This document shows, one piece after another, positions 25,268 to 38,794 of a DNA stretch of 64,000 nucleotides (its first letter is position 1; the number at the start of each line of letters is the position of its first letter). This stretch comes from Eonycteris spelaea (taxonomy: Eukaryota > Chordata > Mammalia > Chiroptera > Pteropodidae). The stretch lies in the NCBI GenBank assembly GCA_003508835.1, contig PUFA01000668.1, positions 58,524 to 122,523 of the forward strand. Reading direction: 5' to 3'. The notes below the pieces were generated by a model that worked only from the letters and a program-made list of their open reading frames with translations, searched no databases and was not told the DNA's origin. A program made the position numbers and the translations under genes.

Positions 25268-25584
25268 AGAGGCTATGGTCTGAATGTCAGTGCACCCCTC
25301 AAAGGCATGTTGATGTCCTGACCCCCAAATATGAGAGCATTAGGTCTTGGGGCCTTTGGGAGGCGCTTGATCCATGAGAGTGAATCCCTCAGGGATGAGA
25401 TTAAGCCCTTATGAAAGAGGCTTCAGAGAGAGATCCCCAGACCCTTCCACCAGGTGAGGGCACAGCAAGAAGGGGACTGCCATGAATCAGGAAGCGGGTC
25501 CTCGCTGCACACACGCTGGTGCCTTGATCTTGGATTCTACCCTCCAGAACAGTGAGAAATTTTGTTGTTGATAAGCTACCAGTC

Positions 25585-25619
<35 letters not shown>

Positions 25620-25645
25620 TTATGGCAGCCCGGTCGGACTAAGGG
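25268..25645 (+). mobile_element. Old LTR-type repeat, MaLR-like, with an internal poly-T tract
   Basis: The sequence follows a familiar mammalian repeat: GAGAGCATTAGGTCTTGGGGCCTTTGGGAGG, CTTATGAAAGAGGCTTCAGAGAG, AGGTGAGGGCACAGC, GAATCAGGAAGCGGGTCCTC, TGCCTTGATCTTGGATTCTACCCTCCAGAACAGTGAG, ending TTATGGCAGCCCGGTCGGACTAAG. I take it for a MaLR-type LTR, but the class is uncertain. A run of more than 30 T (25586-25619) has expanded within it. Confidence 0.5.
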
Positions 25646-25927
25646 AGGAAGGCAAGGAGGGCTGGAAGAATGGCATCAGAGAGGGGGCTCACATGTCTGA
25701 GTGACATCACTCAGCAGCTCGGGTTCTTAAAATCACAAGGCTCTATCTCATCTACTCTTGGCAGAGCTAGGGTGAGGTTTGGTGGGGTACACAAATCAGG
25801 CAGGCTCTAAATGGCCGAAATCTGCTCATTTCACTATGTTTGAAATCATCGGATATGTAAAAATGAGTTGCGGGCTGGCAGGGGTCTTGAGCCAACAGGA
25901 CTCAGCCTGCTGTGAAAACATATAAAT

Positions 25928-26112
25928 CTAGGGGCCGATACACAGAAGTCGGTTTGGCTCATTTGTACAACACGGCCTGAATTCATGCTTTTTCCATTGG
26001 TAAACATCTATCTCCAGCCGGACCACCTCTCTTCTCAAGGGGTCTTCCTTTCTCCAGAGCTCCAAGAGGCAATAATCATCTGGAGCCTTGTTCTCCTTCC
26101 AATGCTCGAAGG
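25928..26112 (-). other. Candidate exon, unknown product
   Basis: On the minus strand, the pyrimidine-rich ATTCTCTCTCTGTTGTACAG ends at 26113 and is followed by an open frame to a stop at 25928-25930. The frame gives a charged, aromatic-rich peptide (for example HWKENKAPDDYCLLELWRK, then REVVRLEIDVYQWKKHEF). The acceptor-like tract and protein-like composition are suggestive. I recognise no family, see no partner exons, and chance is a real alternative. Confidence 0.2.
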
Positions 26113-26119
26113 CTGTACA

Positions 26120-29100
26120 ACAGAGAGAGAATGATTGAGGCCGACTGCACCACCGCATCTCCCACTGGGCGATGCCCCTCGTGGAGGCTTTGCCAATACT
26201 GTGGAAAAGTACCACTGGTGGAAATTGCTGGATCCCAGGTCCCCGGCCCACAGTGAGAGAGGGGAGCGGGCTGTTAACACCGACTGCACGTGGCTCTTGT
26301 CGAAAGGCCCATTTCACCCAACGGCCCCCGTGCGGCCATTCTTGGCCCCAGGGATGGGTTTTCCCTTTAGCTGTGGACAACCACAAAATGAGACATCACC
26401 AATAGGAAAGCCACTTGTCCCCGTAGTGAGCAAGTAGCTTCACGGAAGAGCGAAAGCTCCCTCCGGAGGTGAGGCTGTGGGCGCCAGGTGTGCGCAGTGC
26501 CCCAGTTCAGCTCCACTTCTTCCTCAGGGTGGAACCTGGGCCTGGGCCTGCGCCCCCCTCCATGGCCTAGGCTGGTCTTGCCTGACACCTGCCCAGGGAA
26601 TGTGGGGGAGAATCCACGGCACAGACCCTCAGAGCACTCAGCACGGCCCAGTGAGGCAGGCACCCTCCATCGCTGCTCCTGTTGTCCCTGCTAAAATGCA
26701 GAGCTGTTACCAAGGACACTTAAACCCACCGAGCTCCCGGTGACACAGAGCTTTCTTCTTTCCAAAATGTATAAGGGGACCAGGCTCACGTGGTGCGCTC
26801 TGAGTCCTCAAGGACCTCCTTCCTAGTGGGGAGGGGGAGATGGATGTGTCTAACCTCAGAGGGGAGCAGGAGCACCCCCACCTGAACTGGAAATCAGAGT
26901 CCAGGGAGGGAGTCATGAAGGGGACCTTGGCTGTGAGGAAGGCCTTACCGAAGAGGTGGCCTTGGAGCAGGACCACGGCACCACGAGAGACCTCTGGAGA
27001 AAGAGGAGCGATGTCACATGAGGGGCAGCATGAGGACCATCTGCAACAGGGGTCACGGTGTGTCAGAGAGTAGTGCTAAAGGGCCCAGGGGAGCCTTGCT
27101 GGAGCTGGCTCCTAGCGATGGTGCGTGAAAGTGACTGGGTAAGATGGGTGCAGGGGACCCCAGGCTGGGAGAGCCAGGCCTTGGACAGCCAAGGACTGGT
27201 GTCGCTGCACCTGATGCACATTCCAAGCCAGGGCTGGGAAAGACCCTCAGGTGCCAGATTAACCATCTGCAGGGGCACGCTGGTGCTCGGGACCAAGGGA
27301 AACCAGCAGGGAGGCTAGCCCCGCTGGAACCCAGAGGCAAGAGTGGTCCATAAGGAGGGGGTGGTGGCAGGCCAGGCCACACAGCCAGGCTTGCCACATG
27401 TTCATGCCCGGGCCTGAGTCCCACGCCCAGCGCTCGGCACTCTCTCCATGGCTCAAGGCTGTGCAGAAGCCACAGTCAAGTCTAGACTGACATCATTTTC
27501 CTTTGTGGGGGTGGGGGCTGTCCTGTAGCCCATTAGCTGCGCTCTGATAGAGTCACCTCACTCGGGGACCTGGTTCATAAAATGGCTACAGATACGGGTC
27601 ATATTTTGGCCTTTGGACTTCTAAAGAGCAAACCAATTATTTCCCCCAAAAGTCTTAAGTGTGGTGAGTACCTAATAAAGACTTCTGACTGGCGGCCGCA
27701 GTTCCTGGTTGACATTCTGGGACTGAGCAGGCTTAGCTGAGGGAGGCCGTTTCCAAATGCCTTACTTCAACTTGGCTGGGGTCAGCAGCATGCATATCTC
27801 ATCGTCAGAGGACAAGGTGAGCCTGCTGCCCTAGATTCTCCACCCCAGTGGACATTCGGTGACTCCTAAAACGAAGAATATTAGGTCATGATCCTACACA
27901 AGGCTTGCAACATGAGTGCCTAAATCATATCAAAGAACGACCTGTTCTCCATGGAATGCCAGACCGTGGTTTCCGGAGTCATTGCTTCTCCCCATTTCCC
28001 TCCCACCAAATGCACAAATCCCTTTGAAGAACTGTGGCCATGAGCCAGAAAAGGCTGCAAGGAAACCTTATTGTGTCCTTTCAAGAACTCACTCAAGAAA
28101 ACAATGCTTTGGTATGTAATTGAAAGGAGCTGGCTGTTTAACCAGACTCAAGGAGGCCCCTCCGTGAAGCCATCGATGGCCTTCCCTTCATTTCTTAGCC
28201 TGTAGGGGATGTCCCCCAAGATCAATTGACTTCTTGAATGAATGCTTCCTAAACCTGTTTAGAAGCACATGCCTGAACCTAGACCTGGGGCTCCGTTACG
28301 GATGCAGTCCTAGACTGGAAGGCATCTTGGGAGGATCCTTCCCAAACGCCTTCACTTTCCCCTTTTAGAAACACAGGATTGACCCCTACAGAGGGCAAAT
28401 GACCCCACATAGGGCAGAGCTGGGACAAGGACTAAGGACTCATGTAGGCAGGGCCTTTCCATGCTACCACTGTGCCTCCCTATACAGAGTGAGTATTGAG
28501 AACAAAGTTGTCCACAAGGGCTAGAGAACAAGGATCACCAAAGCCCGTCGTAGCCTCCCTGCCATGGTAAAGGTGACTTGAATTTGGGTTTTGGACCATC
28601 CCGCACTTGGATCCTCAGCTATGTTCAAATGCACGTTGATGATGATTCATATTGGCCTCTTTCAGTCACGCTCGCAAAACAGGTAGGGATTTTCCTTGGG
28701 AGTGCCTCTGTGTAAAGGCAGCCCCTTGGCAAGTGTTTAACCCAAACAAAACCACTCAATGTACCCACCATTGAGGCAACGGCAGGAGCGGGACTTTCGT
28801 GTGGGGGGTGAAGGTGGGCTTTGGGCAAGAAGAGCAGAGCTGGCCTGAGAGTGGATCAGTGAAGTTCTGTTTCAACAGGAACTGAATATATGCCATCCCC
28901 ACAATTAGTCATTAAAAGGGGGAAATCCCAAAGGACATCCAATTTATATGTGGGAGGCCAGAAATCTCGGTGAACAAACGCCAAAGTAAGTCAATGAAGA
29001 AAGGAAATAGGGTGCAGAGGAGGCCTGAATAGGGCTGAACCCGAAGGTCTGGGGAGGTGACTTGAGAAGGGCAAATGCAGGTGCCCCAAAGGGAGCCCAT

Positions 29101-29820
29101 CTTGGGTAATGAGAAGTTATCCTATGGGCAAGAAACTGAACCAAAGCCAATCCTGCTGTGTCCTGGACGGGAATAGATTGTGGGGAAACAGAGCTCCAGT
29201 GGGCAGTCTCCAGCATGGCGGAGGGTGTGGCCATGCACGCGGATACTGGAGCCATGGGTAACGCTGTGACTGAGGTGCTTTGTGTGACACTGAGAATGAA
29301 GAATCAGAGGAGTGCTCTCACCTGCTGGAGCACAGGCCCACCCTGGTCAGTGAGGGCAAAAAAACAGAACTCTTTGTTTGGGCCCATTTGAGCAAGACCA
29401 ACAAAGCATCAGGAGCAGCTGGAAGAGACCAATGCTGGAATGGGGGTGGGGAGAAGAGGAGTTTCCCAAGTGAGACCCGGGCAACCACCATGTTTTGAGA
29501 GGTACAGTTCCCCAGGGGCCCATCTGTCCCAGGCAGTCTTGGTGGTAGCCATGCTAGGAGTAACGAGGGCCCGGCCCTTGATTAATCAGAGAGGCCAGCA
29601 ACAGGCCTCCCCCATCTCTAGGGGCGGAAGTGCTGATAGCATCATGGCTTCTCAACCTATCCAGTGCCTAGCAAAATGGAAGGATGTGCCTGGCAGCAGA
29701 CAGGAACCTTTTCTGGGAACCCAAACACTGATTTTTCAGTACTTTCTGAAAAGAGAACAGCTGGGGGCCTTATACCTATGCCCTCCCCCACAGTTGGCCA
29801 GGGCCCCCTCTCCAGAGCAC
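26120..29820. other. Intergenic DNA, no recognised gene
   Basis: The sequence is GC-moderate with scattered short open frames on both strands (for example 26135-26437, 27053-27424 and 29158-29498). None shows a family motif, a consistent frame or a splice-site pairing that I would defend. No SINE of a young family is seen. Confidence 0.4.
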
Positions 29821-29827
29821 CTGTGAG

Positions 29828-30041
29828 CGTCCTTTGTGACATCACGTGACCAATAAAGGGAAAGATGACTCAAGCGGCCGGTTGCCCCACGACCGAGACT
29901 CTAGAATTCTGTGGACAGTATTTATTGGGTATCCCTGCTGTGACCGAAGGCATTTGTGACCTGAGCCCTCAGGGATAGGGTCGCAGGTAGCAATGCTCCT
30001 GGTCTAGACTAGCTCCACCCATAGCTAGTCAGGACACTGAC
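29828..30041 (+). promoter_or_regulatory. Candidate promoter / 5' leader of the HSFX3/4-like gene
   Basis: About 200 bp upstream of the start codon is a compact cluster GTGACATCACGTGACCAAT (29837-29855). It joins a CRE-like half, an E-box (CACGTGAC) and a CCAAT motif, a common arrangement in TATA-less promoters. No TATA box is evident. The assignment rests on position and motifs only. Confidence 0.35.
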
Positions 30042-31768
30042 ATGGTAGACGAGGTAGACGAAGCCAAGCTGGCCCCATTGGGGGCTGGATTGCCAGCAAC
30101 AGGGGATCCATCGGAGTTATCCCCTGGTGCAAATGTGGAGTCAAGGGAGGTCTTGGAGACCCCCAAGACCAAGCCGTGAGCCCAGATCTGGCCACGAGCC
30201 AAGATCCAACCACAAGCTTGGGGCCAGTTCTGAGCCAAGATCCAGCCATGACCCCAGATCCGGCCATGAACCAAGATCCAGCCTCAAGCCCTGTTCCAGT
30301 GGTGAGCCCACTTCCAGCTGCAAGGCCATATCAAGTCGTGAGCCAAGATCCACCCAGAAGTCCAATTCCAGCCACGAGCCCTTATCCAGCCATGAGCCCA
30401 ATTCTAGCGGCAAGTCCAGTTCCAGCTGCCAGTCCAGTTCCAGCCGGGGGCCAAGACAGAGCCGCAAGTCCAGTTCCAGCCACGAACCCATATCCAGCCA
30501 TGAGCCCTGATCCAGCCATGAGCCCAGACCTAGACGGGCCCCAAGATCCAGCCGTGAGCCCAGATCCAGGCCTCCATGAGAACTCACAACCACAAAACCC
30601 AAATGGAGGCCCCGCCAATGTGGAAGGGAACAGCCCCTTTCTCGGGCTCCCCTTCCCAAGAAAGCTGTGGATGATAGTGGATGAAGATGCCTTCACATCT
30701 GTGAGCTGGAACAATGCCGGAGACTCCGTGATCATCAAGGAAGATCTTTTCCAGTCGGAGGTTCTTTGCCGGAGGGGTGCTGACCAAATCTTCGAAACCG
30801 ACAGTTTGAAGACTTTCATCCGCCTGATGAATCTCCACGGATTCAGCAAATACGCCGCAGAGGCCCCTCAGTTTACCGTTCAGGGAAAAACAGGATAATG
30901 GTAAAGTAGAAAGCGCCCCCCCCATTTCCCATATTGTGTGTTATTGAACAGATTCCTAGTTAACCAAGAATGATAAATGGAAAGGGTTTCATTTCCAAGG
31001 ATAACTCTTCTTCACATGAGACAATATTTATTAAAGATGAGAAAGTACAGACATTCGCAGGGAACTGTAATTCCCTTTGAGGTAACCTGCAGGGTGGCTA
31101 AAGACTCAGAGACCACTTAATGTCAAATAGATGCATTTTTTTTCCCAGAATGACTAAAATGATGAATTTTCTTTCAGATCTATCGTAATGCCAACTTTCA
31201 GAGGAATAAACCTCAGCTCATCGATAACATCAAGAGAAAGGGCCACCTGATGATCACCGCTTGGCCACAGACCAGCTCAACTCCAAAGAAAAAGAAGCAA
31301 GCGGCGGCCCCTACAAGACGCTCGCTACGAATCCAGCTCAAGCAGCGCAGCAAAGAAGGCGACACAAGGGCCCAGAAGACAGACCCAAAAGTTCAGGGAT
31401 CCCGAGGCACCCGGTCATTCATGTTGCCTAGTTACGTGTCTTCTGACAACATGTCCAGACGTGCCAGGGAAGAACATTTCCCTCGTGAGCTAGCGGGCCC
31501 TAGTGGGGAGGGCACATCCGGGAATGTCAGCCTTGCGCCCACGGCTACTGCCGCAAGGGAGGGCGCAGGGGAAGAGCCCACAGGGCCGCCAGATATCAAT
31601 TCGGTGATGTATCTGTACAACACCCGTTACTCCATTCCGATGGCTGCCCTTTCAGCCACGGCCCCACCTAATGCACCTGAGGGGAGGAGGAGGACTACAA
31701 GTGTGCACTCCGTGAGCATTCAAGGACAATGCAGGTCCCTAAGCTCCCAGGCTGCTCATAATAGATAA
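30042..31768 (+). CDS. Heat-shock-factor family protein, HSFX3/HSFX4-like (two exons, frame interrupted)
   Basis: Exon 1 is 30042-30900 (donor GTAAAG) and exon 2 is 31178-31768 (acceptor TTTCTTTCAG). The start MVDEVDEAKLAPLGAG resembles HSFX3/4. A 22-unit hexapeptide array follows, then the HSF DNA-binding domain from LPFPRKLWMIVDED (about 30650) through FETDSLKTFIRLMNLHGF to the exon end. Exon 2 continues the domain (IYRNANFQRNKPQLIDNIKR), then a basic segment (PTRRSLRIQLKQRS) and a C-terminal tail with GPSGEGTSGNV and SVMYLYNTRY as in HSFX3/4. HSF-type factors bind nGAAn repeats; X-linked members are testis-expressed and poorly characterised. Two frame changes occur, near 30155 and 30880; each fits one lost base, and the second makes exon 1 end in a stop. 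The gene is therefore either a recent pseudogene or intact in vivo. No leucine-zipper trimerisation repeat is evident. A polyadenylation signal follows. Confidence 0.75.
30182..30577 (+). repeat. 18-bp coding minisatellite, 22 units, in HSFX3/4-like exon 1
   Basis: In the HSF reading frame the array reads as consecutive six-codon units of consensus (P/Q)-D-P-A-x-S, from PDLATS at 30182 to PDPGLH ending at 30577. That is 22 units x 18 bp = 396 bp exactly, with no indel. Units differ by substitutions, and many start PVP or PYP instead of PDP. The encoded segment should be disordered. Confidence 0.85.
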
Positions 31769-31806
31769 CAGTCACCACTTTGTAACCATGAATGTATTTT
31801 CAGCTT

Positions 31807-31842
31807 TAATAAAAAGCAAGGTTGATGGGAGCAAATAAACAA
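31807..31842 (+). terminator. Polyadenylation signals of the HSFX3/4-like gene
   Basis: AATAAA occurs in CAGCTTTAATAAAAAGCAAGG (about 31806-31813) and again in GCAAATAAACAATTC (about 31832-31840). Both lie within 75 bp of the stop codon at 31766-31768, which gives a short 3' UTR. Confidence 0.6.
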
Positions 31843-31849
31843 TTCAATG

Positions 31850-33055
31850 AGAACTGTGAGTCTGTGTTCCTTGTTTCCGTGCTGCACACACCTCATCAGA
31901 TGACCCCGAGGAGGCTGGAAATCCCAGCCCGACACAGGCTTTGGTGCCTGTTATCCTCTGCAATCTGAAGTGGCAGCAATGTCACTTGCACAGCCAAGGG
32001 TCTGGCTAGGGAGTCCTAAGGTGAGCCCAGAACACCTGTCTCCTGAGCCTTACCTGCTGGTCAGGAGGCAGAACAGCCTGGCTCCTGACCTTGGGGGAAT
32101 CACCTTACATTATCCATGTATCTTGTCACAGGAGTGTCTTTCCTCTGAGCCACGAAGTTCCTGATCAGCAGCCTAGCGTCTCTAGCTCAAGTTCCAGGGG
32201 ACTTCAGAGAGGTCCACCCAAAACTAGAGCCACCCCCTCTGCCAAGGGGTGTATGACTACAGCAGTGTGGCTCAGATCCCACACCATTCCGGTCAACACC
32301 TGGGAGAAAGCCCATCACCCGCCAGTGAACATCCACTACTAACTTTGCTATGCAGTGACCCAAATAAAAGGTTGCCCACAAAACAAACAACACTACTCAA
32401 CACTTTTCCATCAGAGCTATATTTCAGATCTTTCTTTGGTCATGATGTAGCTGCTGTGTGACATGTGTAACACACGGCTTCTGGAGCCAAGGGACACTTT
32501 TACAACAGAGTAAGAGTCACTTGCTGGGACACACAGGTGCGGTTTCAGAGTCCGATGTCCCCTTCCTGGTGAATGAGGCCATCCCTGTCGGGTTGCCCTC
32601 GGGTGATCATTAAGCGCCCACTCCCAGCCCCCCACAACACTCCCTGGGTGCTGCTGAAATGTTCTGGGAGTTTGGCCAGAACAAAGAGGGGGAATCGTGC
32701 AAGGGAGCCCTTAGCCCTGACGCTTCTCTTAAAACATATTTCTTTGTACAACTGGGAACTGGCAGGGCCAAATGAGTGTCAAAGCCAAGACATTTGGTGG
32801 CAGCTTTCTCTTTTCCTAAAGACCCCAGCCATTGAGACTGGCAAGGAGCCCAGAGGGGCAGCTCCGAGGAAGTCCCCTGCATCTGAGTGCAGAAATCTGT
32901 CCACAGAACAGCGCATGGCGGGGAATGCTGCCACAGTGGTGCCACTTCAGGCTGAACCTATAGGTCAGCCTGATCTATAGGTCCGCATGATGGCGAGTTC
33001 ACGGTCATCCTTCTGCTCACTTTTTGGTACCCTTCCTCTGAGGAGCCCTCACTCA
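31850..33055. other. Between the HSFX3/4-like gene and EOLA; no gene recognised
   Basis: This gap includes the presumed 3' UTR of the minus-strand EOLA gene towards 33055. Open frames at 31970-32980 lack any recognisable motif. Confidence 0.4.
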
Positions 33056-35560
<2,505 letters not shown>

Positions 35561-35569
35561 CTCTCCTCA

Positions 35570-35680
35570 GTCTAGCCATACCACCCTGAACACACCTGAT
35601 CTTCTGGTATCGGAAGCTAAGCAGGTTTGGGCCTGGTTAGTACTTGGGTGGGAGACCACCTGGGATACCTGGTGCTATAG
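35570..35680 (+). mobile_element. 5S rRNA-derived retroelement with target-site duplication (copy C)
   Basis: The sequence follows 5S rRNA almost end to end: GTCTAGCCATACCACCCTGAAC, GGAAGCTAAGCAGG, GGGCCTGGTTAGTACTTGGGTGGGAGACC, GGTGCTATAG. It ends in a short A-run (35683-35689). CTCTCCTC occurs on both sides (35561-35568 and 35691-35698), an apparent target-site duplication, so it arrived by retroposition. Unlike copies A and B it has no extra body. It carries several mismatches to functional 5S RNA. Confidence 0.8.
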
Positions 35681-35921
35681 GGAAAAAAATCTCTCCTCGT
35701 CTTTCTTCACGTTAAAGAAAACTTGCCCACTTTCAAATTGCCTTGCATTCACTCCCTTTCCAACGCACTGTCAACGCACTGCCCTGCCTGTCCCTGTACT
35801 AGCTCCCCACCTTCCTCCCTTGCTCAGGCTGAGCCACCTTCCCTTGCTCACCCCAGGCCTTTGCTCCCATGACCTTATCCATAATGAAAAGGTCTTTCCA
35901 GAAGCAATCAAGCTAAAATGA

Positions 35922-36245
35922 GCTCATTAGGGTGGACCATTCATCCTATGACTGGTGTCCTAATATAAAGGGGGATTAGAGACAGATATGCACACAGGAA
36001 AACACAATGTAAAGATGAAGGCCGAGATCTTCAATCCAAGGTAAGCCAAAGCTTGCCAGCAAACCACCAGAAGCTTGGGGATAGGGATGGGGCAGGTTCT
36101 CTCTCAGCCCTCAGAACAGCCAAACTCAACTGACACCTCAGTGCTGGACTTCCAGCCTCCCCAACTGTGAGACAACACAGGTCTGTTGTTTAAGCCATCC
36201 GGCTGTGGTACCTTGATGCACCACTGTGGCAAACAACTACCATAA
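35922..36245 (+). mobile_element. MLT1-like (ERVL-MaLR) LTR fragment
   Basis: The order CTCATTAGGGTGGACC, ATGACTGGTGTCCTAATATAAAG, GAGACAGATATGCACACAGG, CTGGACTTCCAGCCTCCCCAACTGTGAGACAA, GTTGTTTAAGCCATCCGGCTGTGGTAC matches the MLT1 LTR pattern. It is diverged and 5'-truncated. Confidence 0.75.
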
Positions 36246-38035
36246 GCTCTTTCTGCACGTCTCCATGGGGTGAATGATTTCTCCATTAAAGGCACATCAA
36301 GCACATTCGTCGTGTCTGTCCATCTTCGTCTATCCTAGTTTTCACTGCTTGTATGGTATCCCACTGTTAGCTGTCCCAGAATTTACCGACTCCCCTACTG
36401 ATGAAGAGTCACAGACTGCTTTGCACTTTCTGCCAGTATAAAGAACATCACCACACCCGTTGACTGAAGGCACGTTTAGGAGTCCTGGGTCACATACATG
36501 CACATCTGCAATGCTGATACAGGGCAGGAAATGGCCTTTCAGAGGTCACCCATGATGTTCCATGAACCCCGAGCCAGGGTGCCATTTCCTCACACGCTTG
36601 CTGGCCTGGAACATCATCACTGTGCTTAACCTTGCTCACCTTATGGGACAAAGAGTCACCCAAGTCATTGGGCTTTGCCTATTTATGAAGGAGGCTGGAT
36701 GTCCCCATGTAACCTGGCCATTTCTATTTCTTCTACCAGTGTATATGATTAGACTGCAGGTTTGCCTAGTTTCTGCCATTCGGTTTCTTGGCCCATTTCT
36801 CATCAGCGCCACAAAATCGCAACAAGGAGACCTTAAGAGTGTGGTTGGAACTCCTACAGATGAGGTGACTGTAAAGACAGGAAGAAGGATGGTGCCCTCC
36901 TGCCTCACGGTGCAGAGAACAGGGTTTGCAGCCTGAGGAAGAAAAGCTCTTCCATTTACTTCAGTTACTCACGGGCACAAGGACAAGAGGCCTAATGAGG
37001 GATCATTAGGGAGAAGACAGCAATGCTGGCTAAAGTACCAGAACATTCTCGTACTCAGCAGGGATTAAAGACTACTAGGATCCAGGGGGTCCAACTGATG
37101 GGAAATAGTTGTGACACATCACTCTTAATTTGTTTCTGCTAATCATGGCAGTGGCCCTCTTCTGCCCGGGCTGGGTCACGGACCACATGATGGCCCAGCC
37201 TGCAGTACAGAAAATCATTTCGCCTAACTGGGTGGTGTTCTTATAGCCTAGCGGACTCCTGTATCTGAGGAGAAAAATGTCACCTCCGACATCACATGGT
37301 AAGGATTCAGGGACCCTACAATCCTTTCCCCTCAATGTAATCCTGGGTAGCTCTCACCGGGAGGTGCCACCAGCTGAGCACTGCACAGCCTGGGGCCTGT
37401 GTACCGTGGTGACAGGCAGAGAGCAAAAAGTGCAGGAGTAAGGGTGGACCTGTGCATATGGAGCAGCACATCCGTGTTTCTACGGGAGCAGCATGTCACC
37501 AGCACATACAACGACAAGGATGGCTGGCAAGTGAAGGTAGTGGGAGAAGGGGACCAGAAAATGTGGCCTCCGCTGTCCTGTGGCTGCTCCCAGTGTGAGG
37601 AATAGCTACAGGAAAACGGTAGCCCAGAGGAACTGCCCCTTGGGGCTGAGCAGGCCGGCACCCAACTGCGCTTCCTAGCTCCCTTCTGGTGAGGCCGGTC
37701 GCCCGACCCCATCAGCAGTGCAAGTCTCGGGCATGCTTGATATGAGGCTGAAGCCGCCAGGCAGGACAATCCTCTGGTTCCCCTGCCAGCGAGACCGCCA
37801 GCGCAGGGACTAACGTCTGCCACGCCTAGATGAGATGATGACTTGAGCTGAGGAGAGAAGATAGAGCACCAGGCACCATGGTGGTGGCGAGGCTGTGCCT
37901 CCGCCGCTCCGTGACCGGGAACCAGGGACCACTGACAGGTGACTGGTGCCTGTGGTGGTTAAACGAGCGCACAGGCACAGATGCAGGTACCCTTTTCTTG
38001 CAGGGCTTACAAAGGGATGTACACATTCATACACC
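36246..38035. other. Intergenic; probable old LINE fragment, no gene
   Basis: 36310-36830 has the look of an antisense L1 3' segment (CATTTCCTCACACGCTTGCTGG, CTATTTCTTCTACCAGTGTATATGA) but is too diverged to be sure. The remainder, including the 163-codon open frame at 37332-37823 on the minus strand, shows no family motif. Confidence 0.35.
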
Positions 38036-38665
38036 CCTAGCACGCATGTACGCAACATAGCAGCATGCAGAACGTCGACCGCACGCAGCAAGCCATCCCT
38101 CCTTACGCATCACGCCGTCCGCGTGATGCAGTGCCCAGCCCACACGCGACACGCCCTTACACACATCACCTGCACAGAGCACGCTGTCCTGTCCGTCAAA
38201 CGCAATACCACACCCGCACGCAAGCAAGCCCTTAACCTATAACACCACCTACACGCAGCACGCCCACATACACAACACCGCCTGCAGGCAGCATGCCGAC
38301 TGCCGACACGCAGTGCCCCGCCCACATGCAGCACGCCGTCCGTCGGAATGCTGTGCCTCACCCGCACGCAACACGCCCTTACGCACAACACCGCCCACAC
38401 GCAGCACGCTGTCCAATGGCAAGCAGTATGCCCTAACGCACAACGCCGCCCGCATGCTGCACGCCGCGTGCAGCACGCCGCTCGTACGCAACACGCCACT
38501 ATCACGCAAGACATCCACTTGCACGCACGCAACACACCTGTACGTAGCATGGCGCGCAGCGCAGCATGCTTCCTTAACGCACAGAGTATGCCGTCCACCA
38601 ACACGCACTGCGCCTGTACGCTACACGGCCGCCTGTGGTAGGCACGCAGGAGCAGGCACGCAGCC
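38036..38665. repeat. Degenerate minisatellite rich in CACGCAGCACGC
   Basis: About 600 bp consist of imperfectly repeated CACGCA/GCACGCC/ACACGCCC/TTACGCACAACACCGCC motifs without a fixed period. On the minus strand the repeats keep a 251-codon frame open (38865-38110) that reads as cysteine/alanine/valine/arginine-rich repeats. That is repeat-driven and I do not call it a gene. Confidence 0.75.
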
Positions 38666-38794
38666 AGACAGTGACGTAAACGCACAAAGTACACAGGCAG
38701 ATATGAAAGGAGGCCAATGTTGCTAGGAGATATGGGGCTCGGCACTAGCAGCGTAGGACCAACAGGACCTGGGGTGGCACAGAGTCCGAAGGCC

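Noticed and set aside
30141..30659. 172-codon minus-strand gene over the HSFX exon
   Set aside because: It is the antisense reading of the 18-bp array; the plus-strand HSF domain explains the region.
37332..37823. 163-codon minus-strand ORF as a gene
   Set aside because: No motif, no splice or promoter context; composition looks like chance in GC-rich DNA.
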